A stretch of 6,687 bases of DNA from an uncultured Collinsella sp. (lineage in GTDB: Bacteria > Actinomycetota > Coriobacteriia > Coriobacteriales > Coriobacteriaceae), in contig CABVBR010000117.1 in the NCBI GenBank assembly GCA_902496645.1, positions 1-6,687 on the forward strand, written 5' to 3'. Below the pieces are notes generated by a model, which was given only the letters and a program-made list of their open reading frames with translations, was not told where the DNA came from and did no database searches. Positions 1 to 6,109 of the stretch are shown in pieces. The position numbers and the translations under genes were made by a program. How positions within the stretch are numbered: position 1 is the first letter of the stretch; the number at the start of each line of letters is the position of its first letter.

Positions 1-68
1 AAGAGGAGCAGGAGCAGCGGACCTGTTGCGATTGCGCTGTGGACAGAGTGCGTGGGTGCGTTGGACAT
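1..68 (-). CDS. Start of an unrecognised, possibly membrane, protein (partial)
   Basis: An ATG at 68 reading leftward opens a frame that runs off the window edge after 22 codons. It is preceded by AAGGAG at 74-79 with a 5-base gap to the start, a textbook ribosome binding site, which is the main reason to believe the gene. The visible peptide begins MSNAPTHSVHSAIATG and then runs into a stretch of leucines, as at the start of a first transmembrane helix or a signal anchor. I do not recognise the family from so little. It lies downstream of the sugar-acid operon in the same direction, but two hairpins separate them, so it is probably a separate transcription unit with its own leader. Confidence 0.6.
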   Translation of the reverse strand, partial: MSNAPTHSVHSAIATGPLLLLL

Positions 69-231
69 GGCTGCTCCTTATCCCTCGTGCGCCGCACGGG
101 GAGGCTGCGACGCTTGGGACGCGTCATGGTTCATGCGGGTAAGTACCAGAAGCTGACCAAAAGCTTGCCCGATTTCTAACAAATCGAGCTCAAATACAAC
201 AATCAGATAAAAGCGCAGGTAGAAGTAAATG
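69..231 (-). other. Gene-free leader upstream of the leftward edge gene, with small stems
   Basis: No coding region is supported here. Read on the minus strand it would be the 5' leader of the gene starting at 68. It holds several short stem-loops: CGTGC/GCACG at 86-98 just before the ribosome binding site, GACGC/GCGTC at 109-125, and GATTT/AAATC at 171-184. I do not recognise a known riboswitch class, and I see no convincing -35/-10 pair. A short plus-strand frame ending at 179 lacks coding character and runs against the better supported leftward start. Confidence 0.3.
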
Positions 232-254
232 AAAAAGGACCCTCACGGGTCCTT
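232..254 (-). terminator. Rho-independent terminator of the leftward operon
   Basis: A perfect 8-bp stem (AAGGACCC at 235-242, GGGTCCTT at 247-254) encloses the four-base loop TCAC. Read leftward, the stem is followed by a run of T (the AAAAA at 232-236), the classic intrinsic terminator layout. On the plus strand the run after the stem is broken by G, so the leftward reading is much stronger. It lies about 110 bases beyond the aldolase stop codon and separates the operon from the next leftward gene. Confidence 0.85.
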
Positions 255-313
255 GTCTCCATATATTTATGAAGTTATGGAAATAAATTCATAAATTAAA
301 CAAGAACAAAGAT

Positions 314-356
314 ACGTGGATCGATGTGAAGACGATAATCTCACATCGATCCACGT
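314..356 (-). terminator. 16-bp perfect inverted repeat just after the operon's last stop codon
   Basis: ACGTGGATCGATGTGA at 314-329 pairs perfectly with 341-356 across an 11-base loop. The right arm ends 6 bases before the aldolase stop codon at 363-365, so in the leftward transcript the hairpin forms right after translation ends. The sequence leaving the hairpin is T-rich but interrupted (TATCTTTGTTCTTGTTT), so it is either a weak terminator, a 3'-end stabilising hairpin, or a protein-binding palindrome. The canonical terminator at 235-254 follows about 60 bases later. Confidence 0.6.
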
Positions 357-362
357 GCAAGT

Positions 363-1241
363 CTATGACAGGAGCTGTTCGATTGTTGCCTTTTGGTCAT
401 CACTGGCCTGTATGGCGGGATCAAAGATCGCGGTCGAGATTGGAAGACCCTTTATATTGACCGCTACTTTGATGGCAGATATAAACAAATCGCAGGCGTC
501 GTAGACGGCCATGAGCGACGAGATGCGCTTGGCGCACTCGATGGCGGTCGCGAAGTCGCCTGCCTGGTAGGCGCCGTGCAGCCTCACAAAGAGCTCGGGC
601 TCCACGTTGGTGAGACCACACAGAACGCCGTTGCCGCCGCTCGCGCGGTTGACCAGGTAGTACTCGTCGAAGCCGGAAAGGACCGAGAACTCGGGGTTGA
701 CCTCGCGGACGGCGCGGATGACCTTGCGTGTGTGGCTGATGGTGTCGACCGTGTCCTTGATGCCGCAGATATTCGGATGGGCGGCGGCGAGCCTGGCCAC
801 GAGCTCGGGCGACAGGTCGGTGCCGGTGCGCGCCGGAAAGTTATATAGCACGACGGGCAGGTCGGTGGCGTCTGCGATTCCACCAAAGTACTTTTCGGCA
901 GCGTCGTCGGTGGGCCCGAAGTAGTACGGCGAGACCGCCAGAACCGCGTCGGCACCGGCCTTCTGAGCATAGCGCGTGAGTTCGAGGACGTTGTCGTAGG
1001 TGGTGTCACCCACGCCGACGAAGACCTTCATGCGGCCGGCGACCCGCTCGACGGCAAAGTCGATGACCGACTTCTTGTCCTCGAGGCTCACGCTGTAGAA
1101 CTCGCCGATGCTGCCAAACAGCAGCACACCGTTGATGCCCGCGTCGGCCAGGTGGTCCAGATGCCTGCCCCACAGCTCGTAGTCGATCTTTCCATCATCG
1201 TCGGTGATGGTGATGGAGGGGCAGAAGACTCCCTCAAACAT
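363..1241 (-). CDS. DapA/KDG-aldolase family protein (class I pyruvate-type aldolase)
   Basis: This 292-residue protein has the usual length of the dihydrodipicolinate synthase / N-acetylneuraminate lyase superfamily, a TIM barrel that forms a Schiff base with pyruvate. Visible signatures are GSIGE at 43-47 (the G-[ST]-x-GE carboxylate-binding loop), SPYYF at 104-108, YNFPARTG at 133-140 with catalytic Tyr133 and Arg138, and GIKDT at 160-164 with the Schiff-base Lys162. The family includes lysine biosynthesis enzymes and catabolic aldolases that split 2-keto-3-deoxy sugar acids. The operon, with an UxaA-type dehydratase and a lactonase-like amidohydrolase, favours a catabolic aldolase giving pyruvate plus an aldehyde. 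The start is ATG because an in-frame TGA lies two codons upstream; its ribosome binding site is weak. A short hairpin (GGGGT/ACCCC, 1258-1270) precedes it in the 57-base gap. It is the last gene of the operon. The exact substrate is not determined. Confidence 0.93.
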   Translation of the reverse strand: MFEGVFCPSITITDDDGKIDYELWGRHLDHLADAGINGVLLFGSIGEFYSVSLEDKKSVIDFAVERVAGRMKVFVGVGDTTYDNVLELTRYAQKAGADAVLAVSPYYFGPTDDAAEKYFGGIADATDLPVVLYNFPARTGTDLSPELVARLAAAHPNICGIKDTVDTISHTRKVIRAVREVNPEFSVLSGFDEYYLVNRASGGNGVLCGLTNVEPELFVRLHGAYQAGDFATAIECAKRISSLMAVYDACDLFISAIKVAVNIKGLPISTAIFDPAIQASDDQKATIEQLLS

Positions 1242-1298
1242 GTGTCACTCGCTTTCCGGGGTCACACCCCCACGAATCTCTGCACTGCCGAGAAGGAC

Positions 1299-2210
1299 CT
1301 AGAGGTAGTAGGCCTTGACGGCGTTATCGTAGAAGACACCCTGCTTCTCGGTGTCGGTGAAGACGTCGGAGTCCTCGATGAAGCTATAGAGGTCCTTGTA
1401 GTCGAACTTGGTGAGGACGCAGGGGGAGTCGGTGCCCCAGATGATCTTGTCGGCGCCCAGGACGTCCTTCGCCATCGCGATGTACTCGAGCGCGGTGGGA
1501 TATGGGTAGGCTTCGGGAGCGACGTTCCAGGGCAGCGCGGAGAGATCGACCCAGACGTTATCGTGGGCGAGGTACGGAAGCGCGCACTTGAGGATGTCGC
1601 CGTCCTCAAGGGACGGGGCGAGCAGGTGGCAGACGACAATGTGCAGGCCGGGGTACTTTTTGGCCAGGCGATACACGGCCTCGGGCTGGCAGCTGGACTG
1701 GTTGGGGCTGCCGATGTCGAGCACCAGGGTGGCGTCCTCGACCTGGGCGATCCTGTCGATGAGGACCGTCATCTCGGGGCCGTCGACCGCGAAATCGCGG
1801 TGGTAGCCGGAAAGGCCGCCGCCCACAGAGACCTCGAACTTGAAGACGTGGGCGTGCAGATCGTTGATGAAGTGCTCGAGGATCTGCTGGGCGCAGCGGC
1901 AGAAGGGGTCGAGCATGACCGCGGCTTTGAAGCGGTCAGGGTACTTCTCGGCGCATTCCATGGCGTACTCGTTCTGCAGGCCGTACAGGACGCCTTGCAG
2001 CAGGATGGCCTTCTCGACGTCGTGCTCGTCCATGACGTCCATGAAGGTCTCAACGAGGTACTCCTTGTCTCCCTTGCCCTCGGGGATGATACGGAACTCT
2101 TCGCCGGTGGCCCAGCGACAGTTGCCGTTGCCTAGGGGGCGCAGCTCTCCGGCCTTGCCCATGGAGCCGATGTGGTCAAAGACGTGGGCGTGTGCGTCGA
2201 TCTTCTTCAT
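1299..2210 (-). CDS. Amidohydrolase family protein, candidate sugar lactonase
   Basis: This 303-residue TIM-barrel metal hydrolase belongs to the amidohydrolase-2 type. It begins MKKIDAHAHVF, giving the HxH metal motif (His7, His9) at the first strand. Other family marks are VVCHLLAP with His195, VDLSALPW at 221-228 (cognate to the KLSGL segment of sugar lactonases) and IIWGTDSP with the catalytic Asp261. This order matches the group holding L-fuconolactonase, L-rhamnonolactonase and 2-pyrone-4,6-dicarboxylate lactonase, so hydrolysis of a sugar lactone to the aldonic acid is the likely role. No signal peptide is seen, so it should be cytoplasmic. AAGGAG at 2217-2222 sits 6 bases before ATG. 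It lies between the permease and aldolase genes and would feed the dehydratase. A decarboxylase of the same fold is a less likely alternative. The family is sure; the lactonase role is inferred. Confidence 0.9.
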   Translation of the reverse strand: MKKIDAHAHVFDHIGSMGKAGELRPLGNGNCRWATGEEFRIIPEGKGDKEYLVETFMDVMDEHDVEKAILLQGVLYGLQNEYAMECAEKYPDRFKAAVMLDPFCRCAQQILEHFINDLHAHVFKFEVSVGGGLSGYHRDFAVDGPEMTVLIDRIAQVEDATLVLDIGSPNQSSCQPEAVYRLAKKYPGLHIVVCHLLAPSLEDGDILKCALPYLAHDNVWVDLSALPWNVAPEAYPYPTALEYIAMAKDVLGADKIIWGTDSPCVLTKFDYKDLYSFIEDSDVFTDTEKQGVFYDNAVKAYYL

Positions 2211-2341
2211 TTTATTCTCCTTACGTCAAACAATGTCTAATGGATATATGGTCAGCGACGGATACGCTTTGCTGCCAGGTGGGCACCACCTCCAGTCGAG
2301 CCCGCAGGCGCGGGGCATAGAGTGGCCTTGCAATCCGGACG
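2211..2341 (-). other. Intercistronic gap with two compact hairpins
   Basis: This 131-base gap is the longest inside the operon and holds no gene. AGGTGG/CCACCT (2277-2291, 3-base loop) and CCCGC/GCGGG (2301-2314, 4-base loop) form adjacent GC-rich stems that would lie just after the permease stop codon in the leftward transcript. Neither is followed by a T run, so they do not look like terminators. They may protect the upstream message or mark an RNA processing site. An AT-rich stretch nearer the amidohydrolase (about 2223-2255) might hide a secondary promoter, but I see no convincing -35/-10 pair. Confidence 0.4.
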
Positions 2342-3475
2342 CTAGGCGGACTGCTCCTCGGCCTCCATCTCCTCCTCGGTCACGTCGTCGATCGGGACGA
2401 AGATCGTGAACAGGAAGGCGAGGCCAAAGGCGAGCGCCAGCGAGATGCAGAAGGGAACGAACGCGCGGCTCATGAAGACGGGCAGCGTGGTGAGCGCGGG
2501 CAAAGCGAAGGCGGTGCCGGCGCAACCGAACAGGCCTGCCACGGCGGAGCCAATGCCGCCGGCGACGCATGCGCAGACCATGGGCTTCTTGAGGCGCAGG
2601 TTCACGCCGTACATCGCGGGCTCGGTGATGCCCAACAGCGTGGTGAGCGAGGCGGAGATCGCCTGGGAGCGGAACTTTTTGTTCTTGGTCTTGAGGGCGA
2701 CGGCGAGCGCGGCACCGCCCTGGGCGAAGATCGCGCCGCCGAACAGGGCCATGATGGTGTCGAAGCCGTAGACTGCGACGTTGTTCATCGCGATGGGGAA
2801 CAGGGCCCAGTGCAGGCCGAGGATGACGAGGAACGGCTGGAACGCGCCGATCAGCGCGCCGGCGACGAGCGGCGAGAGGCTGTAGACGGCCTCGTAGCCC
2901 TGCGCGAGCCAGCCGCCCACGATGGTGCCGAGGGGGCCGAAGACAGCCAGGGTGAGCGGGACGATAACGATAATCGTGATAGGCGGCGTGAACAGGCCGC
3001 GGAAGGTCTCGGGGATGATCTTGTAGCAGGCCTTCTGGACCCAGCTCGCGCAGTAGATGGCAAGAAGGATGGGGATGACGGAGCTGGAGTACGTCGCCTT
3101 CGAGAGCTCGAGGCCAAACAGGTAGACGGGCGCGTCCGCCGCCATGATGGTGGTGATAGACGGATACACCAGGATGCAGCCGAGAAGGACGGCGGTCACC
3201 GTGTCAACATCGAAGCGCTTTGCCGAGGTGTAAGCAAGAAACACCGGGATGAAGTAGAACAGCGAGTCGGCCATCGCGTTGAGGATCGCATACGTGGTCG
3301 AGTCGTCGGTGACCATGCCCGAGACCTGCAGAAGCGTCAGGATGCCCTTGAGGATGCCGACGGAGACGAGCAGGTTGATGATCGGGAGGAAGAACGAGGA
3401 CAGCAGATCGATGACCGCGTTGACGCCGCGCTGGAATGCGTTGGGCGTCTTTTCGGGGGCTTGCGTGGTTGTCAC
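2342..3475 (-). CDS. PTS EIIC-type permease, beta-glucoside (Bgl) class, lacking EIIB and EIIA
   Basis: This 377-residue, strongly hydrophobic membrane protein is a complete EIIC domain of the glucose/beta-glucoside PTS superfamily with nothing attached. The key motif GITEPAMYGV is at 282-291, and GLHWALFPIAMNN at 220-232 is the Bgl-type substrate loop, including the conserved His. About ten membrane segments span roughly 20-360, and the protein ends in a short acidic tail (residues 363-377). Normal Bgl permeases fuse IIB, IIC and IIA to about 620 residues; here the cysteine-bearing IIB and histidine-bearing IIA are absent and no gene in the window supplies them. The start is GTG, backed by AAGGAG at 3483-3488 with a 7-base gap. 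A 6-bp hairpin (3494-3511) sits between it and the dehydratase stop. Its place among enzymes for unphosphorylated sugar acids suggests uptake without phosphorylation, or use of EIIB encoded elsewhere. Confidence 0.92.
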   Translation of the reverse strand: MTTTQAPEKTPNAFQRGVNAVIDLLSSFFLPIINLLVSVGILKGILTLLQVSGMVTDDSTTYAILNAMADSLFYFIPVFLAYTSAKRFDVDTVTAVLLGCILVYPSITTIMAADAPVYLFGLELSKATYSSSVIPILLAIYCASWVQKACYKIIPETFRGLFTPPITIIVIVPLTLAVFGPLGTIVGGWLAQGYEAVYSLSPLVAGALIGAFQPFLVILGLHWALFPIAMNNVAVYGFDTIMALFGGAIFAQGGAALAVALKTKNKKFRSQAISASLTTLLGITEPAMYGVNLRLKKPMVCACVAGGIGSAVAGLFGCAGTAFALPALTTLPVFMSRAFVPFCISLALAFGLAFLFTIFVPIDDVTEEEMEAEEQSA

Positions 3476-3493
3476 GGTTTCTCTCCTTTCTGG

Positions 3494-3511
3494 AGCGTCC
3501 TGTCAGACGCT
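3494..3511 (-). other. Intercistronic hairpin between dehydratase and permease genes
   Basis: AGCGTC at 3494-3499 and GACGCT at 3506-3511 form a perfect 6-bp stem with a 6-base loop. In the leftward transcript it follows the dehydratase stop codon (3515-3517) at once and ends 5 bases before the ribosome binding site of the permease. No T run follows. It may tune translation or stability of the downstream message. Confidence 0.4.
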
Positions 3512-3514
3512 GGC

Positions 3515-5041
3515 CTACATATAGTTGCAGATGTGCGGAAGGGCGGTCTCGGTATAGCCAAGGGCCTCGGCGCAGACCTTGCGGCCGTTGCAGACGGCGA
3601 TGATGTCGTCGAGCATCCTGTCGCGCATCTCCTCCATGGACTCGGGGCCGTAGATCGTCGGGCTCGCGTCGAGGTCGGTGTTGTCCCTCATGGCCTCGTA
3701 GGTGCGCTTGTTGGCAGTCAGGCGATACACGGGCGCGATGGCGTTTCCGGTGGGGGTGCCAAGACCGGTCGAGAAGACCACGAGCTGGCAGCCGCCGGCG
3801 ATGATACCGCCCACGCTGGAGGGGTCGTTGCCGGGGGTGTCCATCACGACGAGGCCCTCGTGCGGATTGAGCTGCGCCGCGTACGGATAGACGGCGTTGA
3901 GGGGGCTGTGGCCTCCCTTGTGCACGCAGCCGAGAGACTTCTCCTCGAGGGTCGTGAGTCCGCCAGCCATATTTCCAGGGCTGGGATTGCCCTCTCGCAT
4001 CTCGGCGCCAAACATCTGGACGTACTTCTCGTAGTCGTAGACGATCTTGAGGATGTCGTCCGAAACCTGCTTGTCCTTCGCGCGGCGGGCGAGGATGTGC
4101 TCGGCGCCAAAGAGCTCGGGCGTCTCGCACAGCACGGAGGTGGCACCATGGTTGACGAGCCAGTCGGAGACCTCGCCAATCAGCGGATTGGATCCAAGGC
4201 CGCTCGAGGGGTCGGAGCCGCCGCAGTTGGTGCCGAAGATGAGCTCGGAGATGTCAGTGGGCTCTCGGACGCACCGGTCCGCCTCGGCGACCATCTTGCG
4301 GGCAAGGCGCGTGCCCTCCTCGATCGCCCTGATGGAGCCGCCGACCTTTTGGATGACCAGGGTCTCGACGGGCTTGTTGGTGCGCTCGCGAATCGCGTCG
4401 ACCACGATGTCGTTCTGGCAGCCCTCGCAGCCCAGGGAGACGCAAACGACGCCGTAGATGTTCGGGTTCGCAGCGTAGCCTGCCAAGGCGGCAATAGTCA
4501 CCTTCTGGTCGCAGTCGACCTGCGAGCAGCCGTTCTGGTTGTGGAAGGAGACGCAGCCCTCAACCGCGTTCGCGATCCTCTCCGTGGTGTCGGAGGCACA
4601 GATGCTCGTGGGAAGGATCAGGACGTGGTTGCGGATGCCGACACGACCGTCCGGGCGACGGTAGCCCATGAAGGTGCGCGTGCCCTCCGCGGACGAGGAG
4701 GTCTTGGTGGCGACGGAGTCGGTGTCGGCGACGACGGAGTCCTTCAGGTCGTCGGAGCTGGCGCAGTTGTGCGTATGAACATGCTGCCCGCGCTTGATGT
4801 CCGTGGTGGCCACACCGATGAACTCGCCATACTTGACGACCTTCTCACCCTTGGGGATGTCCACGAGGGCAATCTTGTGGAACAGCGGGATGTCGTCGGT
4901 CGCGGTAACGCTCGCCAGCGTGCCGTCCGGCATGGGATAGCGGGCCTCGGCGCCCGCCTCCAGTTGGTAGGTGGCGACGGCGACGTTGTCCCTCTGATCG
5001 ATGACAACGGCGTTTTGGCCTTGGCTTACAACGTCTGACAT
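3515..5041 (-). CDS. UxaA-family altronate/sugar-acid dehydratase
   Basis: This 508-residue protein has the length and two-part build of UxaA-type dehydratases, which remove water from an aldonate to give the 2-keto-3-deoxy acid. Residues about 10-92 form the SAF domain, ending in GQHVHTHN with His87, His89 and His91 as likely metal ligands. After a loose linker (about 100-122) the catalytic part begins with GYRRPDGRVGIRN at 126-138. It continues with cysteine-rich segments (CVSFHNQNGCSQVDC; SLGCEGC), GTNCGGSDPSSGLGSNP near 270-286 and FSTGLGTPTG near 423-432, all typical of the family. In some bacteria the SAF and catalytic parts are separate genes; here they are fused. It is the first gene of the leftward operon. 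GGGAGG at 5046-5051 lies 4 bases before ATG, and a 30-bp palindrome lies in its leader. Substrates known in the family include altronate, galactarate and L-fuconate; which applies here is open. Confidence 0.94.
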   Translation of the reverse strand: MSDVVSQGQNAVVIDQRDNVAVATYQLEAGAEARYPMPDGTLASVTATDDIPLFHKIALVDIPKGEKVVKYGEFIGVATTDIKRGQHVHTHNCASSDDLKDSVVADTDSVATKTSSSAEGTRTFMGYRRPDGRVGIRNHVLILPTSICASDTTERIANAVEGCVSFHNQNGCSQVDCDQKVTIAALAGYAANPNIYGVVCVSLGCEGCQNDIVVDAIRERTNKPVETLVIQKVGGSIRAIEEGTRLARKMVAEADRCVREPTDISELIFGTNCGGSDPSSGLGSNPLIGEVSDWLVNHGATSVLCETPELFGAEHILARRAKDKQVSDDILKIVYDYEKYVQMFGAEMREGNPSPGNMAGGLTTLEEKSLGCVHKGGHSPLNAVYPYAAQLNPHEGLVVMDTPGNDPSSVGGIIAGGCQLVVFSTGLGTPTGNAIAPVYRLTANKRTYEAMRDNTDLDASPTIYGPESMEEMRDRMLDDIIAVCNGRKVCAEALGYTETALPHICNYM

Positions 5042-5062
5042 GTTTCCTCCCTATGTCCACTT

Positions 5063-5092
5063 GAATAACGTTCGTATTTACGAACGTTATTC
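5063..5092. promoter_or_regulatory. 30-bp palindrome, likely operator of the divergent IclR-type regulator
   Basis: GAATAACGTTCGTA at 5063-5076 and its exact reverse complement at 5079-5092 are separated only by TT. Each arm also contains the small palindrome AACGTT. It sits between the predicted -10 element and the ribosome binding site of the leftward operon, beside the divergent IclR-family gene, the usual place for that regulator's binding site. Binding there would block the operon by roadblock. The same bases would also form a long hairpin in the operon leader RNA, so an RNA role cannot be excluded. Confidence 0.75.
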
Positions 5093-5104
5093 GTTATACG
5101 GAAC

Positions 5105-5110
5105 AGTATA
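5105..5110 (-). promoter_or_regulatory. Probable -10 element of the leftward operon
   Basis: Read leftward, this is TATACT, one base from the consensus TATAAT. No good -35 lies 17 bases upstream, which is compatible with an activator-dependent or weak promoter. Transcription would start near 5098, giving a leader of about 57 bases that contains the 30-bp palindrome. Confidence 0.5.
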
Positions 5111-5172
5111 GATGAAATGCTAAAGACCTCACACGGGCCTGCCGCGAATGGTTTTGGTTGGCCGGTGAACGG

Positions 5173-5199
5173 TTGCTTTAAGGGGCACGCCGCTATACT
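5173..5199 (+). promoter_or_regulatory. Probable promoter of the IclR-family regulator
   Basis: TATACT at 5194-5199 makes a good -10 element. TTGCTT at 5173-5178 is the nearest -35-like hexamer, with a short 15-base spacer. Transcription would start near 5206, about 35 bases before the ATG of the regulator. It lies about 100 bases from the palindrome, so autoregulation by occlusion is not evident. Confidence 0.5.
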
Positions 5200-5240
5200 T
5201 ACGGGGAAAGTCTGGGCGTTAATGAACAAGGAGAGTTGCC

Positions 5241-5996
5241 ATGCCCTCGCGATATAATCCTGCTGGCCACCGTTCTACCTTGCGGGTTCTATCAATCTTT
5301 GATGCCCTTTCGGCTACAAAGAGCGGACTTACCATGGCAGAGATATGCCGCATTGTCGGCGCTCCAAAGAGTAGTCTCTTCTCGATTCTGCACACCATGG
5401 CCGATTCAGATTACGTTAGTTATGACGAGACTACCGGTAGGTATTCGATTGGGCTTAAGACGTATCTGCTGGGCAAGGCATTCGATCGTGAGAGTGGGGG
5501 ATTGTCCTCTTTTGAGACAGCCATGCGAAAGGTTGTCGCATCGTGCGGAGAGACCTGTCAGCTCGGCGTGCTCGACCACGGCCGCGTCCTCTATATTTCG
5601 CGCGTTGATTCCCCCCAGCGCATCCGTCTTTCATCGGAAATCGGTAAGACCCTTCCTGCACACTGCACGGCGATTGGAAAGGCGATTCTATCTCGATGGG
5701 ATGATGAGTTGGTTCGCTCGCTGCTTCCTGTCCCATTCGAAAAAACGACTGAGCATGCGGTAAAACACATAGATGACCTGATGCGGCAGCTCGAGGAGGT
5801 CCGACGGTGCGGTTTTGCATATGATCATCAGGAGATGGCAGAAGGGGTTGAGTGCATCGCCGTTCCCATAGAAAAAGGCGGGCGTCTCTATGGTTTAAGC
5901 GTTTCGGTCCCTGCGTATCGTTTTGACACTGAGGTGCAAAACGGGGTAGAACACGTGCTTTCTGATGCAAGGGACCAGTTGGAGCGCGTTTCGTAG
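5241..5996 (+). CDS. IclR-family transcriptional regulator
   Basis: This 251-residue protein has the standard IclR length and layout. An N-terminal winged helix-turn-helix covers about 12-70, with the recognition helix around APKSSLFSILHTM (41-53). The C-terminal effector-binding domain shows LPAHCTAIGKAIL at 138-150 and the family signature GFAYDHQEMAEGVECIAVP near 191-209. The start is well supported by AAGGAG at 5228-5233, 7 bases before ATG. The gene is divergent from the sugar-acid operon, and IclR regulators usually control such a neighbour in response to a small carboxylic or sugar acid. The likely inducer is therefore a substrate or intermediate of that pathway. Whether it represses or activates is not visible. 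Its GC content looks lower than that of the operon it faces. No strong terminator follows; the 9-bp inverted repeat at 6059-6088 is the nearest candidate. Confidence 0.94.
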   Translation: MPSRYNPAGHRSTLRVLSIFDALSATKSGLTMAEICRIVGAPKSSLFSILHTMADSDYVSYDETTGRYSIGLKTYLLGKAFDRESGGLSSFETAMRKVVASCGETCQLGVLDHGRVLYISRVDSPQRIRLSSEIGKTLPAHCTAIGKAILSRWDDELVRSLLPVPFEKTTEHAVKHIDDLMRQLEEVRRCGFAYDHQEMAEGVECIAVPIEKGGRLYGLSVSVPAYRFDTEVQNGVEHVLSDARDQLERVS

Positions 5997-6047
5997 GCTT
6001 TTGTGCCGCGGTGCGCGATTGCATAGTGATAACACGCCGCATTCATA

Positions 6048-6076
6048 TTGCCCCCTTGAAATGCTCGGTATATACT
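6048..6076 (+). promoter_or_regulatory. Promoter of the tRNA-Gly gene
   Basis: TTGCCC at 6048-6053 and TATACT at 6071-6076 are separated by an ideal 17-base spacer. The start would fall near 6083, leaving a leader of about 27 bases before the mature tRNA end at 6110. Confidence 0.65.
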
Positions 6077-6088
6077 ATTCGAGCATTT
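6059..6088. repeat. 9-bp inverted repeat around the tRNA promoter -10
   Basis: AAATGCTCG at 6059-6067 pairs perfectly with CGAGCATTT at 6080-6088; the 12-base centre contains the TATACT -10 element. It could be a protein-binding site over the promoter. As RNA from the upstream gene it could instead act as a weak terminator for the IclR-family gene, followed by TTTAATTT. Confidence 0.5.
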
Positions 6089-6109
6089 AATTTATCCCAA
6101 TGCGCAATT

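Noticed and set aside
3..179. Tail of a plus-strand gene ending at 179
   Set aside because: The 58-codon frame is rich in Cys and Arg without a family motif, and it conflicts with the leftward start at 68 that has a strong ribosome binding site.
363..1241. True DapA for lysine synthesis
   Set aside because: The active-site residues fit the whole superfamily, and the operon contains sugar-acid enzymes and no lysine genes, so a catabolic aldolase is more likely.
1152..2135. A 327-codon plus-strand open frame opposite the amidohydrolase and aldolase genes
   Set aside because: It has the same shadow character: a composition biased to V, D, G and L, no recognisable motif, and full overlap with well-supported leftward genes.
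2810..5038. A 742-codon open frame on the plus strand opposite the permease and dehydratase genes
   Set aside because: It is a mirror of the two leftward genes caused by GC-rich codon usage. Its protein is low in complexity (rich in D, G, V, A, R), has no family motif, and the opposite strand has clear conserved families with ribosome binding sites.
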